A DNA stretch of 64,000 bases from contig NZ_LXYE02000018.1 in assembly GCF_001659685.2 (NCBI RefSeq), forward strand, positions 62,001 through 126,000. The letters run 5' to 3'. The position numbers and the translations under genes are program-made. The first letter of the stretch is position 1. Each line of letters opens with the position of its first letter. This document shows positions 27,688 through 36,896 of this stretch, in pieces. The notes below the pieces were generated by a model. It had not been told where the DNA came from and searched no databases. It saw only the letters and a program-made list of their open reading frames with translations. The DNA is from Labilibacter marinus (lineage in GTDB: Bacteria; Bacteroidota; Bacteroidia; Bacteroidales; Marinilabiliaceae).

Positions 27688-28890
27688 TTATTTTTTGTTT
27701 GCTTTACATTTATCGTAAAAGAATTCTATTTTTTTATTGAACTGATCTAAATCCTCCTCAGAAATTGATTTAACCAGTTCTAATTTTTGTGCTATTTCAA
27801 AAAGCTGTTTCACTGTGCGATGTGGCACATCACATTTTTCTGCAATCTCATTGTACAGCTCCGTGCTAATTTCAGATGTTTGTATAAAATACTTTGAGCG
27901 TAGAAACTCTAAAAAGTAAGTATACTTCTTTTTAGCAATGTCTAAATGGTTTTGTTTTCTGAAATACAAACGGCCTATGGTTTCAATAAAAGTGAGGGTG
28001 GTATTTTGCGGTGCGGTAACTATAGGTATAATACGCTGACGACGCTTAGCCCCAAAAACCATATAGGTAAGAATACCAAATAACAACAAATACCAGGCAT
28101 ACCTCAAAGCTTTTTGGGATAAAATATACCTGAACGGAGATGCTGACAAAGCCTTCTGCTTATAGTGTTCATCCCAAATAACAGAAGAATAAGGTAAATA
28201 AGATAAACTTTTAAAAACGTATTCGTAATTATTATCCTTTAATAAGTTGTAATTGGTAAATGCTAGTGGATTGGTATTAATATAAAAGTTTCCACTGCCG
28301 TAATTTATTCGCACAAAATTGGTTTTAGCTTGCTCATTAATCCCTAAAACGCTCGTCCGAAGCGTATCGTATGATTCGAAGCTTACTTTATGAAAACCTT
28401 TTGTGTACTTGTAACCCCAAGGTGTTTTTAGTTTTTGATTGACCAATTTAAGTACAGTGGAGTCCTGCCCCATAAAGTTAAAATCCATAGACTCATCCAC
28501 CTTAAAACCTAAAGTATCTTTAAATACTTCGGAGAAATGAATGGCAGCTACAAATACACTGCTTCCACCTTCTACTATATCAAGTAGTTTTCCAACGTCT
28601 AATTCGTCTGCATTAAATCGATCGTTAATATAAATGATACTCTGCTTTTCGTCTACTGAATCTTCCAGAAAGTTATAGATAGCCGAGTGACTAGTTTTTA
28701 TTTGTTCGGCAGGAAATAACTGCCCCAACTCCTCAAAAAGAATACTATTACCAAAAGGTATTTTATCGTTTTTAGAGAAACTGTAGCTCCAATTAATTGG
28801 CGTTGGGGTTAGCGTTAGAATCACGACATAAAGTGCAAACACAGCCACAACCCCATAAACTAAAACCTTATTTTTCATCTGCTTTGCCAT
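27688..28890 (-). CDS. DUF4350 domain-containing membrane protein
   Basis: A 400-residue protein with an N-terminal helix (about 8-28, VLVYGVVAVFALYVVILTL). A ThuA/GATase-like periplasmic domain follows (FGNSILFEELGQLFPAEQI, then IIYINDRFNADELDVGKLLDIVEGGSSVFVAA). A second helix lies near 265-285 (ALRYAWYLLLFGILTYMVFG) and a cytoplasmic helical tail after it. This matches DUF4350 proteins of MoxR/DUF58 loci. Function unknown. It starts two bases after the DUF4129 gene ends. Confidence 0.75.
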   Translation of the reverse strand: MAKQMKNKVLVYGVVAVFALYVVILTLTPTPINWSYSFSKNDKIPFGNSILFEELGQLFPAEQIKTSHSAIYNFLEDSVDEKQSIIYINDRFNADELDVGKLLDIVEGGSSVFVAAIHFSEVFKDTLGFKVDESMDFNFMGQDSTVLKLVNQKLKTPWGYKYTKGFHKVSFESYDTLRTSVLGINEQAKTNFVRINYGSGNFYINTNPLAFTNYNLLKDNNYEYVFKSLSYLPYSSVIWDEHYKQKALSASPFRYILSQKALRYAWYLLLFGILTYMVFGAKRRQRIIPIVTAPQNTTLTFIETIGRLYFRKQNHLDIAKKKYTYFLEFLRSKYFIQTSEISTELYNEIAEKCDVPHRTVKQLFEIAQKLELVKSISEEDLDQFNKKIEFFYDKCKANKK

Positions 28891-28892
28891 AT

Positions 28893-29627
28893 CTACGCCG
28901 TTTTTTTACCACTACTTAAGGTTTGTTCAAATCGCTGAAACAAGCTATGCACCTCAGAGAATTTATCATCTAACACCTCAAACTGGCCATACCAGATATA
29001 TTCGTAGCTCAACACTAGTTGACTAAACATCTCCTTTTGATGGGCTGATTTTAACTCGTAATAATACTCCTTATTGGTTTTCCATGGTTTCCAATCTATT
29101 AGCTCAGCACTATCCATGTGACGTAAAGCTAGTAAGTACATTAAACGAACCGCCTCGCGATAAGCCTTATTTTTTATTGCAGCACTTAGGGTGCGCTCTA
29201 AATTCTCATTGTAAATATCATCTTCCCCCAGCTTAAACTTTAAATTATCCACTTTGGTATCTTGGGCAAAAATAAATAGCCCAGAAATCCTAACACCGAG
29301 TAGCTTCAACACCACAAACAGTAATATTAAAACTGCAAACCCTATCAATAGATAAAAAACTATATTTCCACTATATTTTGAAGAAAATAACTTGGCAATT
29401 AACCAACGTTTAACCTTATCCCAAAAACTCTCAGGCTTTTGAAATCGGTCGTAGATATATTCATCCATTTGTTTATACTCCTCCATAACTTCCTTGGAGG
29501 CTGGCCTGTAATCCACAGCAGATCTATCCCAAGCATCCACTTTAAGCGAATCTTGGGCAAGCAAATGGAAACCACCCACAAAATGGATGAACATTACAAA
29601 AAGAATATATACCGACTTTTTATTCAT
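28893..29627 (-). CDS. DUF4129 domain-containing protein
   Basis: A 244-residue protein with a signal peptide (ends near LLAQ, 25) and one membrane helix (about 90-112, IVFYLLIGFAVLILLFVVLKLL). A cytoplasmic DUF4129 domain follows (LERTLSAAIKNKAYREAVRLMYLLALRHMDSAELI, then LVLSYEYIWYGQFEV). DUF4129 commonly occurs beside transglutaminase-like, DUF58 and MoxR genes. Its role is unknown. The start overlaps the end of the preceding membrane-protein gene by eight bases. Confidence 0.75.
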   Translation of the reverse strand: MNKKSVYILFVMFIHFVGGFHLLAQDSLKVDAWDRSAVDYRPASKEVMEEYKQMDEYIYDRFQKPESFWDKVKRWLIAKLFSSKYSGNIVFYLLIGFAVLILLFVVLKLLGVRISGLFIFAQDTKVDNLKFKLGEDDIYNENLERTLSAAIKNKAYREAVRLMYLLALRHMDSAELIDWKPWKTNKEYYYELKSAHQKEMFSQLVLSYEYIWYGQFEVLDDKFSEVHSLFQRFEQTLSSGKKTA

Positions 29628-30492
29628 CCTCTGAATTAGGAGCTTCGTTTATTTTATCAATTTTATCTAATAATGAAGTATTGTCTTTATGCTCCACTAA
29701 ACTAAAATATTGAAAGGAAACTACCAGCGGTGATAATGGAGCCAATAAAGCATTGCCTACAGTTGAAAAAATCATTATTAATAACATTGGCAACTTACTA
29801 AATGAAAAATCCTCAACTAATATACCTCCCATTCCTCCTACCAACCGTGCCGGAATATTAAAAACTTGACCAATAGCATAAACAATAAGAACCGTTACAA
29901 TAACAAGCCCAAAAGTTTGCCACCAATGACTCCTAACTAAATAAAAACACCTTGAAAAAGAGTCACCATAACCATTATTTTCTGCAACTTTAACTATTAA
30001 TATTAAAGATAATGGTACGGCAATATATATAGCCGGAAAAAATAGCATAAATGCCGCAAAAAAGATAATAATAACAGAAAGTATATTAAACCCAATAATT
30101 GACAAGAATAGCCCGGTAAATCTATCCCACACTTCATTTATCTCAAAATTATCTGCTCCTTTTTCCTTGTACAATACAACATAACAGTAAGTCATTCCGG
30201 TTAATAATACTTGAACTACAACAAATATCAATACTAATAATATAACCTTAACTGGAATTTGACTAACAAATTCGTTTGCTACTTCAGGGTTATTAATATT
30301 ACCTAAAATAGTAGACATTGTGCTATTTAGAAACAATGTGGCTAAAATTGCTTGCACCAATACAGGTATACCTGCATATATTAATAACATACGCCCCATT
30401 TTTTTATACTCCTGACGTATAAATGCAAAAGCCACATTTAGCACATCGCTAAAATCTCTTTTTTTACTAACTACAACTTTTTCTTCAATCAT
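29620..30492 (-). CDS. Multi-pass membrane protein of unknown function in the MoxR/DUF58 locus
   Basis: A 290-residue protein with about six long hydrophobic segments, a cytoplasmic N terminus (KRDFSDVLNVAFAFIRQEYKKMG) and a short acidic tail. The layout resembles the membrane domain found in YciC/GlpQ-associated proteins, but I cannot name a family with confidence. It is followed after 10 bases upstream by the SpoIIM-like gene and overlaps the DUF4129 gene, so it is in the middle of the operon. Confidence 0.65.
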   Translation of the reverse strand: MIEEKVVVSKKRDFSDVLNVAFAFIRQEYKKMGRMLLIYAGIPVLVQAILATLFLNSTMSTILGNINNPEVANEFVSQIPVKVILLVLIFVVVQVLLTGMTYCYVVLYKEKGADNFEINEVWDRFTGLFLSIIGFNILSVIIIFFAAFMLFFPAIYIAVPLSLILIVKVAENNGYGDSFSRCFYLVRSHWWQTFGLVIVTVLIVYAIGQVFNIPARLVGGMGGILVEDFSFSKLPMLLIMIFSTVGNALLAPLSPLVVSFQYFSLVEHKDNTSLLDKIDKINEAPNSEDE

Positions 30493-30502
30493 AAATTATC
30501 TA

Positions 30503-31492
30503 TTAAATATCTTTGTTACTACTCGCGGCGTGTGCCTTTACACGTTTATATATTCTATTAGGATACACAAAAAAGTACCACATTATCATAAATAATGATC
30601 CAATAATTATAAATAGATTAATAACCAATGGCATAGTATCGTAATGTCGGGTAACAAAACTTTCTAAAAAGCCTGCCACAAAAAACACAGGAATAAGACC
30701 AATTATTATTTTCACACCTCTTTTTACACCTATCATTAATGAGGTAGAACGAGGCAGCGTACCTGGAAACAAAAAGCTATTACCCAATATTATGCCAGCA
30801 CCTCCAGCTATTACAATACCTGGTATCTCCAAGGCACCATGAATATAAATAGCCAGCGTAGATACAGAAAAAAGTTGCTTTTGCACAAAAAATGTTTGAA
30901 ATGCTCCAAGCATAATACCATTTTGCATTAGTAGCATACCTACACCTATAGCAGTTAGCATACCACTCACAAATACAATAAACGAAACTCTTATATTATT
31001 GAAGGTAATTCTAAAAAACATTTCAAACTCACCCATCGATTCATATATACCCATAGGATTGCCCTTTTCAATATTATCAAGTGTTGTGTTTACATAAGAA
31101 TCTCCCAGAATTAGCCTTAAAAAACTATCGTCATTTAATGCAGAAACAGCACCTAAGGCAGCAGCCAATCCAAAAATAATCATCGAAATAATGAAATACT
31201 TTCTACTATGATAAAGTTCGAGTGGCAATTCAGTCAACCAAAAGGATTTTAATCGACTAGACTTTTCCTTTTTGTTTTTATAAATTTCTTGATGGGTTTT
31301 AACCGTAAGCGCATTAAGGTAAGAAATAGAACCTGACTTGGGAAAGAAAGTACGGGCATAAGCTAAATCATCGGTCAACTGAATAAACTGATCTGCCAAT
31401 TGATCAGGCTCTAACTGATCGCCCTTTTTCATATTTTCCTCAAAGCTACTCCACCGAGATTTATTTCGGTTAATAAAGGTTATCTCTTTCAC
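30503..31492 (-). CDS. Stage II sporulation protein M-like membrane protein
   Basis: A 329-residue protein with the SpoIIM/DUF95 fold. A cytoplasmic N-terminal helical region (about 1-100) is followed by five or six helices including GVGMLLMQNGIMLGAFQTFF, YIHGALEIPGIVIAGGAGIILG and FFVAGFLESFVT, all typical of the family. Non-sporulating bacteria carry it with RDD, MoxR and DUF58 genes; the function is unknown. The start is a GTG (31490-31492), the only start that fits the family N terminus (KEITFINRNKSRW). A leftward TATATTTG -7 box lies about 56 bases upstream. Confidence 0.85.
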   Translation of the reverse strand: MKEITFINRNKSRWSSFEENMKKGDQLEPDQLADQFIQLTDDLAYARTFFPKSGSISYLNALTVKTHQEIYKNKKEKSSRLKSFWLTELPLELYHSRKYFIISMIIFGLAAALGAVSALNDDSFLRLILGDSYVNTTLDNIEKGNPMGIYESMGEFEMFFRITFNNIRVSFIVFVSGMLTAIGVGMLLMQNGIMLGAFQTFFVQKQLFSVSTLAIYIHGALEIPGIVIAGGAGIILGNSFLFPGTLPRSTSLMIGVKRGVKIIIGLIPVFFVAGFLESFVTRHYDTMPLVINLFIIIGSLFMIMWYFFVYPNRIYKRVKAHAASSNKDI

Positions 31493-31547
31493 AATTGTTA
31501 CTTGGGGTTAAGTATAAATTAAATAAAACAGGCTTTCAACGATTTTT

Positions 31548-31583
31548 CAAATATAACTAATCAATGTAAATTTGTTACATTTG
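31548..31583. promoter_or_regulatory. Divergent promoters of the SpoIIM operon and RDD gene
   Basis: A leftward TATATTTG (31548-31555 on the plus strand) and a rightward TACATTTG (31576-31583) both fit the TAnnTTTG -7 consensus. They are only 20 bases apart, so the two transcripts are probably controlled together. Clear -33 elements were not seen. Confidence 0.5.
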
Positions 31584-31624
31584 GCAAGCGATATTTTAAT
31601 CATAACCGATTACATTGTACACTT

Positions 31625-32347
31625 ATGGAGTTTGTAAATGTTTCTACTACACAAAACATTGATTTAGAATATAGAATTGCTGGAGTTGGAGATAGAATTC
31701 TTGCTTTTCTTTTTGATTCTCTTGTTACCACTGCTTGGTCTATCATTTGGATAGTTATACTTCAGCAATCAGGTGATTTGCAGTTATGGCATAGTATTTT
31801 TACCATACCCGTTGTATTTTACACTTTATTATCTGAGGTTTTTATGAATGGACAAACCTTTGGAAAAATGGTACTTAAAATAAAAGTAGCTAAGCTAGAT
31901 GGATCGGAATTAACCTTGGGAACATGCCTTATCAGATGGGTCATGCGTATTATCGATATCTATCTGTTTTTTGGCCCCGTAGCCATTATTTCTATCATCA
32001 GCAGTAAAAAATCACAAAGATTAGGCGACTTGGCAACAGACACTACAGTAGTTAAAGTATCGAGTAAAAATCTTTTTGAAGATACCAATTATGTAGAAGT
32101 TCCTGACGACTACACACCTGTTTATGTTCAGTCATCCAACCTGAGCGACGAAGACGCTACAACCATTAACGAGGTACTTAACTTTGTCAATTCGCAAAAT
32201 GACACAGGAACTGACATAGCTTACCACCCCATGCAAGTAAAACTACAAAATGCCTTAAAAAAGAAATTGGGCATTACGGAGATTAATGGTTCCGCCAAAC
32301 AATTTTTACAAGATTTATTGAAGGATTTTAATTACATGCATAGGTAA
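31625..32347 (+). CDS. RDD-family membrane protein
   Basis: A 240-residue protein. RDD core motifs are present (YRIAGVGDRILAFLFDSL; then GQTFGKMVLKIKV, CLIRWVMRIIDIY and KSQRLGDLATDTTVV), with four membrane segments in about residues 15-130. A hydrophilic C-terminal tail of about 100 residues follows. RDD proteins are transporters or envelope components of uncertain role. The divergent position next to SpoIIM and the MoxR/DUF58 cluster is a recurrent arrangement and argues for a joint function. Confidence 0.85.
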   Translation: MEFVNVSTTQNIDLEYRIAGVGDRILAFLFDSLVTTAWSIIWIVILQQSGDLQLWHSIFTIPVVFYTLLSEVFMNGQTFGKMVLKIKVAKLDGSELTLGTCLIRWVMRIIDIYLFFGPVAIISIISSKKSQRLGDLATDTTVVKVSSKNLFEDTNYVEVPDDYTPVYVQSSNLSDEDATTINEVLNFVNSQNDTGTDIAYHPMQVKLQNALKKKLGITEINGSAKQFLQDLLKDFNYMHR

Positions 32348-32399
32348 TATCAATATTTTCGTGATATTTATTCGGTAATAGAATTCTAAACTTGACAAG

Positions 32400-33560
32400 A
32401 TGCGCAACTTCACCTATAGTATATTTGGCATAATTACATTATTACTGTTCTCGTGCTCTGAAAAAAAAGTAAAACAAATTCCTTTAATAGAAGGTTTGGT
32501 TTCTAACTATGCACACCAACAGATCTATCTCTTCAACGAATCTGATACATCCAATGCGCTAGATACTATATCCATTGATACAGAAGGCACTTTTTCAGTT
32601 GCCAAACAAAGCATTAAAAAAGCGGGGTTCTACTATTTAGATTTTGCCGATGCAAGTAGAATAAATCTCTTTTTAAAACCCAGCGACTACATTAATCTGA
32701 ATGCAGATGCCAGCCAACTCACCAATTCGATTAAAAGCAACAATTCAAAGTTCCACACAACACTTTGGAAGCTCAATAAAAACAGAATAGCTTTTGCCAA
32801 AGAGATGGATCAATTATCAGATAGGCTTAATCAGATTGATTCAGAAAACTACAATGACTCGATATACAAAGCATTATATAAGCAAAAAGAAATACTGATT
32901 GAACAATACAGAAAGCAAAGTATAGATATTACTAAGGGAAATGAATCGCCCATATTGGAATATATCATGCTAAATCAAAAAGCGGGCAACATTTCCATAT
33001 TTAACTTGCAAAAAGACATTCAGTTATTTATAGATAATGCAGAGAAACTAACCAGTAATCCAGAAACGGCTGAATTATTCCAAGCATACGATCAACAAAT
33101 CATGCAAGCATTCACAGCTATCCGAGCTGAGCAACGCTATCATCAAGGCGGTACTTTCCCTGAACTAAGGGCGAGAACCAACTGGAATGAAATAGTTACT
33201 TTAAACCAAGTAAAAGGTAAGCCATGTCATATCATATTGTGGTCGGGCAAGGATTTAATGGACGATGCCAAACTTAAGCAAAGCAAACAACTGATGTATA
33301 GGTATGGCCCCAAAGGATTAAAAACCATTATGGTGGCTTATACCAAAGATAAAGAGAGTTGGTTAGGAGCCATCAAAAAGTATAAATTACCATATTGGCA
33401 TTTACTAGATACCAATTCTGTTGAATCGTTAGATCTTGTAGAAATGGGAGTAAGATCTTTACCTTGCAACTTTGTTGTGGATAGTACAGGTGTCATTTTA
33501 CAACGAAATATTTGGGGAGATCAGCTCAATCAAAGCATCCTTAGCTATATTAAAAAATAA
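32400..33560 (+). CDS. Thioredoxin-fold lipoprotein lacking the CxxC motif
   Basis: A 386-residue lipoprotein with lipobox LLFSC (Cys at about 19). The N-terminal beta-rich domain (about 25-110, IEGLVSNYAHQQIYLFNES) resembles DUF4369. A helical middle region leads to a C-terminal thioredoxin-like domain (about 265-386). In that domain the position of the redox motif reads LWSGKDLMDDAKL with no cysteine pair, while the cis-Pro side reads SLPCNFVVDSTGVI. It therefore cannot do dithiol chemistry in the usual way. The next gene has the same architecture. Confidence 0.75.
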   Translation: MRNFTYSIFGIITLLLFSCSEKKVKQIPLIEGLVSNYAHQQIYLFNESDTSNALDTISIDTEGTFSVAKQSIKKAGFYYLDFADASRINLFLKPSDYINLNADASQLTNSIKSNNSKFHTTLWKLNKNRIAFAKEMDQLSDRLNQIDSENYNDSIYKALYKQKEILIEQYRKQSIDITKGNESPILEYIMLNQKAGNISIFNLQKDIQLFIDNAEKLTSNPETAELFQAYDQQIMQAFTAIRAEQRYHQGGTFPELRARTNWNEIVTLNQVKGKPCHIILWSGKDLMDDAKLKQSKQLMYRYGPKGLKTIMVAYTKDKESWLGAIKKYKLPYWHLLDTNSVESLDLVEMGVRSLPCNFVVDSTGVILQRNIWGDQLNQSILSYIKK

Positions 33561-33562
33561 TG

Positions 33563-33570
33563 TATCTTTG
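33563..33570 (+). promoter_or_regulatory. Candidate -7 box of the second thioredoxin-fold lipoprotein
   Basis: TATCTTTG matches TAnnTTTG and would place the start of transcription about 40 bases before the ATG at 33617. No clear -33 element is visible. Confidence 0.4.
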
Positions 33571-33616
33571 GTGCTTCCATACATAGACACAAATAACACA
33601 AAACACTAATAAACAA

Positions 33617-34792
33617 ATGAATACATTTCGAATTATTCTTTTCCTAGGATTTATATTCCTTATTTCATCTTGTTCAAACAAGGACACCATGAGGGTAAGT
33701 GGTAACATTTCTGATGCAGAAGGAAAGACATTATATTTTCAAAAGCTAAACTTAGATGGTACAGAGGATTTAGACTCTGTTCAATTAAAAGAAAATGGAA
33801 GCTTTAAGTTTTCTATGCAAAAACTAGAGCACCCTACTTTTCTTTTATTAAAATTGGCAGATAACAACCTAATTACGCTTTTAGCTGATTCTACCGAAAA
33901 AATTGAAGTAACTGCTAATGCTAAAAATTTAACAGAATCTTATTCTGTTAAAAACTCGATGGGTTCTAAATACATTAAAACACTTAATCAAAAGTTAGAA
34001 ACAACTAAAAACGATATTGATAGCTTAATTACAGTTTATAACAATATTCCAGAACTAGAAACCGAACAACGTAAAGCAGTTAGGGACGAAATGATTAAGT
34101 CAATAAACAATCAAAAGAACTTTATTTTTGATTTTGTTATGACAAACCCTCGCTCCTTTGCCAGTTATTACGCTGTTTTCCAACGTTTTGATGATGGATC
34201 TCTAATTCTTGACCCTAATCAAAAAAAGGATTTAAACATGTACACTGCAGTAGCTACAAGTTTAGATTTGATGTATCCAGAAGCACCTAGAGTAAAGCAA
34301 TTAAAATCATTTATTCTAGGCATTAAAAAGGAGCAAAGAACAAGACAATTGCGTGAAGAACTATTATCACAGGCCAATGAAGTAAGAAGCATACCAGAAG
34401 TTGAAGAGGAAGACTTAAATGGCAAAAAAATAAAGCTTTCATCGTTAAAAGGAAAGATGGTGTTACTTTCTTTTTGGGCCTCTTGGGATCAAAAATCGAT
34501 GGAAGAAAACAAAAGACTTTTAAAAATTTACAGTAAATACAAACCTAAAGGCTTTGAAGTTTACCAAGTTTCGCTTGATAAAAGTAAAATTTTATGGGAA
34601 GAGGCGGTTAAAAAAGATAAGCTTCCATGGATAAATGTAAGCGACTTAAGATTTACCAGTTCTGTGCCAGCTACAACCTACAATATCAGTAAATTACCCG
34701 CTAATTTCTTAATTAGCAAAGAGGGTGAAATCATTGGTAAAGATTTGTTTGGACGAATTTTGGATGAAAAACTAGCTGACGTATTAAACTAA
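33617..34792 (+). CDS. DUF4369/TlpA-like thioredoxin-fold lipoprotein lacking the CxxC motif
   Basis: A 391-residue lipoprotein (lipobox LISSC, Cys about 19). A DUF4369 domain (MRVSGNISDAEGKTLYFQKL to about 120) is followed by a helical region and a TlpA-like thioredoxin domain (about 260-391). The active-site strand reads LLSFWASWDQKSMEENKRL, where WDQKS replaces the usual WCxxC, so both cysteines are missing. The cis-Pro loop KLPANFLISKEGEIIGKDLFG is intact. It is probably a binding or structural protein rather than a reductase. A strong terminator follows. Confidence 0.8.
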   Translation: MNTFRIILFLGFIFLISSCSNKDTMRVSGNISDAEGKTLYFQKLNLDGTEDLDSVQLKENGSFKFSMQKLEHPTFLLLKLADNNLITLLADSTEKIEVTANAKNLTESYSVKNSMGSKYIKTLNQKLETTKNDIDSLITVYNNIPELETEQRKAVRDEMIKSINNQKNFIFDFVMTNPRSFASYYAVFQRFDDGSLILDPNQKKDLNMYTAVATSLDLMYPEAPRVKQLKSFILGIKKEQRTRQLREELLSQANEVRSIPEVEEEDLNGKKIKLSSLKGKMVLLSFWASWDQKSMEENKRLLKIYSKYKPKGFEVYQVSLDKSKILWEEAVKKDKLPWINVSDLRFTSSVPATTYNISKLPANFLISKEGEIIGKDLFGRILDEKLADVLN

Positions 34793-34817
34793 AGTTTTTG
34801 CGTTAAAATACTTATGA

Positions 34818-34846
34818 GGGAAATTCGTTTCGAATTTCCCTTTTTT
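34818..34846 (+). terminator. Strong intrinsic terminator
   Basis: GGGAAATTCG (34818-34827) and CGAATTTCCC (34831-34840) form a perfect 10-base stem with a TTT loop, followed by six T's. It ends the thioredoxin-fold lipoprotein transcript. Confidence 0.9.
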
Positions 34847-34870
34847 GCGTAAATAAATCTAATATCTTTG
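34844..34870 (+). promoter_or_regulatory. Promoter of lpxH
   Basis: TTTG (34844-34847) and TATCTTTG (34863-34870) resemble the -33 and -7 boxes with a slightly short 15-base spacing. The ATG is 11 bases downstream. The -33 box overlaps the T-tract of the preceding terminator. Confidence 0.5.
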
Positions 34871-34881
34871 TGCGTTGATTT

Positions 34882-35649
34882 ATGATAGAGAAAGAGTTGG
34901 AAAAAGGGAAAAAGATATATTTTGCATCGGATGTTCATCTAGGTGCTCCTTCCATTAAAGATAGCCGTAAACACGAAAAAGTATTTGTTGACTGGTTGGA
35001 TTCAATCAAGGAAGATACTGCGGCTTTATATTTGTTAGGTGATATCTTTGACTTTTGGTTTGAGTATCGTCATGTGGTACCAAGAGGTTTTAGTCGATTT
35101 TTTGGTAAGATATGCGAATTCACCGATAGTGGTATTCCAGTTCATTTTTTTACGGGTAATCACGACATTTGGGTTTTCGATTATCTACCTAAAGAAACAG
35201 GTATGATTGTACATCGAGATCCTGTAAAGACAGAGTTTAATGGTAAATCATTTTATCTGGCTCATGGCGATGGATTAGGGCCGTACGACAAAAGTTACAA
35301 TTGGCTTAAAAAAGTTTTCACGAACAAATTGCTTCAATGGATGTTTGCTAGAGTCCACCCCAACTTTGGTGTTGGATTGGCCCGCAAATGGTCGAAGCAA
35401 AGCAGAATTAAAAATGAAAACTCTGATGAGAACCAATATTTGGGTGAAGACAAAGAATGGTTGATGCTTCATGCCAGAGATATATTAGAAGAAGAACACT
35501 TTGACTACTTTATATTTGGACACCGCCACCTTGCGCTACATCAAGATTTTAAAGAACGTAGCCAGTTTGTGTATCTGGGAGATTGGGTAAATCACAGATC
35601 ATATGGAGTTTGGGATGGGTCTAAATTTGAGTTAAAGTTTTTAAAATAA
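34882..35649 (+). CDS. lpxH: UDP-2,3-diacylglucosamine diphosphatase-like metallophosphatase
   Basis: A 255-residue calcineurin-like phosphoesterase of the lipid A pathway that hydrolyses UDP-2,3-diacylglucosamine to lipid X. The five metal-binding motifs are visible: ASDVHLGAP, LGDIFDFWFEY, TGNHDIWVFDYL, LAHGDGLGPYDKSY and FGHRHLA. The length fits LpxH, and other LPS genes (rfaE1) lie in the window. A distant metallophosphatase role cannot be excluded, because Bacteroidota often carry several LpxH-like proteins. Confidence 0.85.
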   Translation: MIEKELEKGKKIYFASDVHLGAPSIKDSRKHEKVFVDWLDSIKEDTAALYLLGDIFDFWFEYRHVVPRGFSRFFGKICEFTDSGIPVHFFTGNHDIWVFDYLPKETGMIVHRDPVKTEFNGKSFYLAHGDGLGPYDKSYNWLKKVFTNKLLQWMFARVHPNFGVGLARKWSKQSRIKNENSDENQYLGEDKEWLMLHARDILEEEHFDYFIFGHRHLALHQDFKERSQFVYLGDWVNHRSYGVWDGSKFELKFLK

Positions 35650-35724
35650 ATAGTAGTTGTTTTGTTTGCGTTAGCGCAGGCAATAAATATCCTTACCAAA
35701 TGCATAGGGTAAAAAGCAAGAGGT

Positions 35725-36831
35725 ATGGATATACATATGCAAAAATCGGAAATAATGAAAATTTATGCTGTAGCTACTGGTACGGGATCTTATATCCCTC
35801 CTGTAGTAGTTAAAAACATTGATTTCGCTAATCAATTATTTTTAAACAGTGATGGTAGCAAAATTGAAACTCCTGGCGAGGAGATCGTTCAAAAGTTTGA
35901 ACAAATTACTGATATCACGGAGCGTAGATGTGCTGATGAAAAACATGTAACTTCAGACATTGCCACCTTTGCTGCAGAAAATGCTCTTGAAGCAGCAAAC
36001 TTCGACAGGGAGAAGTTGGATTATATTATTGTTGCGCACAATTTGGGCGACATTAAACATGGCAGCCACTTTCCTGACATGCTTCCTACACTGGCTTCCA
36101 GAGTAAAGCAAAAACTAAAAATCAAGAATCCTAAAACCATAGCATACGATATTACTTTTGGCTGTCCTGGCTGGACACAAGCCATGGTTCAGGCCAAATA
36201 CTACATTGAATCAGGCGATGCTAAAAGCGCCTTGGTAATTGGAGCAGATACATTAAGCAGAATGATGGATGCGCACGATAGAGACTCTATGCTTTTTGCA
36301 GATGGTGCAGGGGCTGCTTTATTAGAAGGCGTTGAAAGCGAAGAGCCTGTAGGTATCCTGAAACATTCGGCCAGAACAGATTCAGAAGAACATATTGATT
36401 TATTACAGATGGGTAATTCATACAATAAAGATTTGGATGATGACCATATGTACCTTAAAATGCACGGTCGTAGACTATACAACTACGCCCTTACTACGGT
36501 TCCTTCTGTTGCCAAAGAGTGTCTTGATGCCAACAACTTAACTTTAACTGACGTTAAAAAGGTACTAATTCATCAAGCAAACGCTAAAATGGACGAAGCT
36601 ATCTTAAAAAGGTTATATAGGCTGTACAAAGTAAAAGATGTAGACTACAGCATTATGCCAATGACTATTAACACTTTAGGAAATAGCTCAGTAGCAACTG
36701 TTCCTACTTTGTTCGATTTAATTGTTCGTGGCAAACTCGAAGGACAATCCTTAGAAAGTGGCGATTATGTGATGATGACTTCTGTAGGTGCGGGTATGAA
36801 CATTAATGCCTACATGTACAAAATGCCATAA
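35725..36831 (+). CDS. KAS III (FabH-like) 3-oxoacyl-ACP synthase
   Basis: A thiolase-fold condensing enzyme. Catalytic residues are visible: Cys in YDITFGCPGWTQAM, His in VLIHQANAKMD, Asn in NTLGNSSVATVPTLFDL, and the GxGAGMN C-terminal loop. Compared with housekeeping FabH it has an insert early in the protein (LFLNSDGSKIETPGEEIV), so it may make a specialised lipid or secondary metabolite rather than start fatty acid synthesis. Three in-frame ATGs are possible (35725, 35737, 35755). I give the longest because of the AAGAGG just before it, but MKIYAVATGTGSYIP at 35755 matches family starts better. Confidence 0.85.
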   Translation: MDIHMQKSEIMKIYAVATGTGSYIPPVVVKNIDFANQLFLNSDGSKIETPGEEIVQKFEQITDITERRCADEKHVTSDIATFAAENALEAANFDREKLDYIIVAHNLGDIKHGSHFPDMLPTLASRVKQKLKIKNPKTIAYDITFGCPGWTQAMVQAKYYIESGDAKSALVIGADTLSRMMDAHDRDSMLFADGAGAALLEGVESEEPVGILKHSARTDSEEHIDLLQMGNSYNKDLDDDHMYLKMHGRRLYNYALTTVPSVAKECLDANNLTLTDVKKVLIHQANAKMDEAILKRLYRLYKVKDVDYSIMPMTINTLGNSSVATVPTLFDLIVRGKLEGQSLESGDYVMMTSVGAGMNINAYMYKMP

Positions 36832-36861
36832 GTATAATAGATAAAACTATTAAAATATATT

Positions 36862-36890
36862 AGGGATATTCTTTACGGGATATCCCTTTC
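36862..36890. terminator. Terminator between convergent synthase and glycosyltransferase genes
   Basis: AGGGATAT (36862-36869) pairs with ATATCCCT (36880-36887) around a 10-base loop, with T-rich sequence on the right. It lies between converging genes. Confidence 0.65.
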
Positions 36891-36896
36891 TTATTA

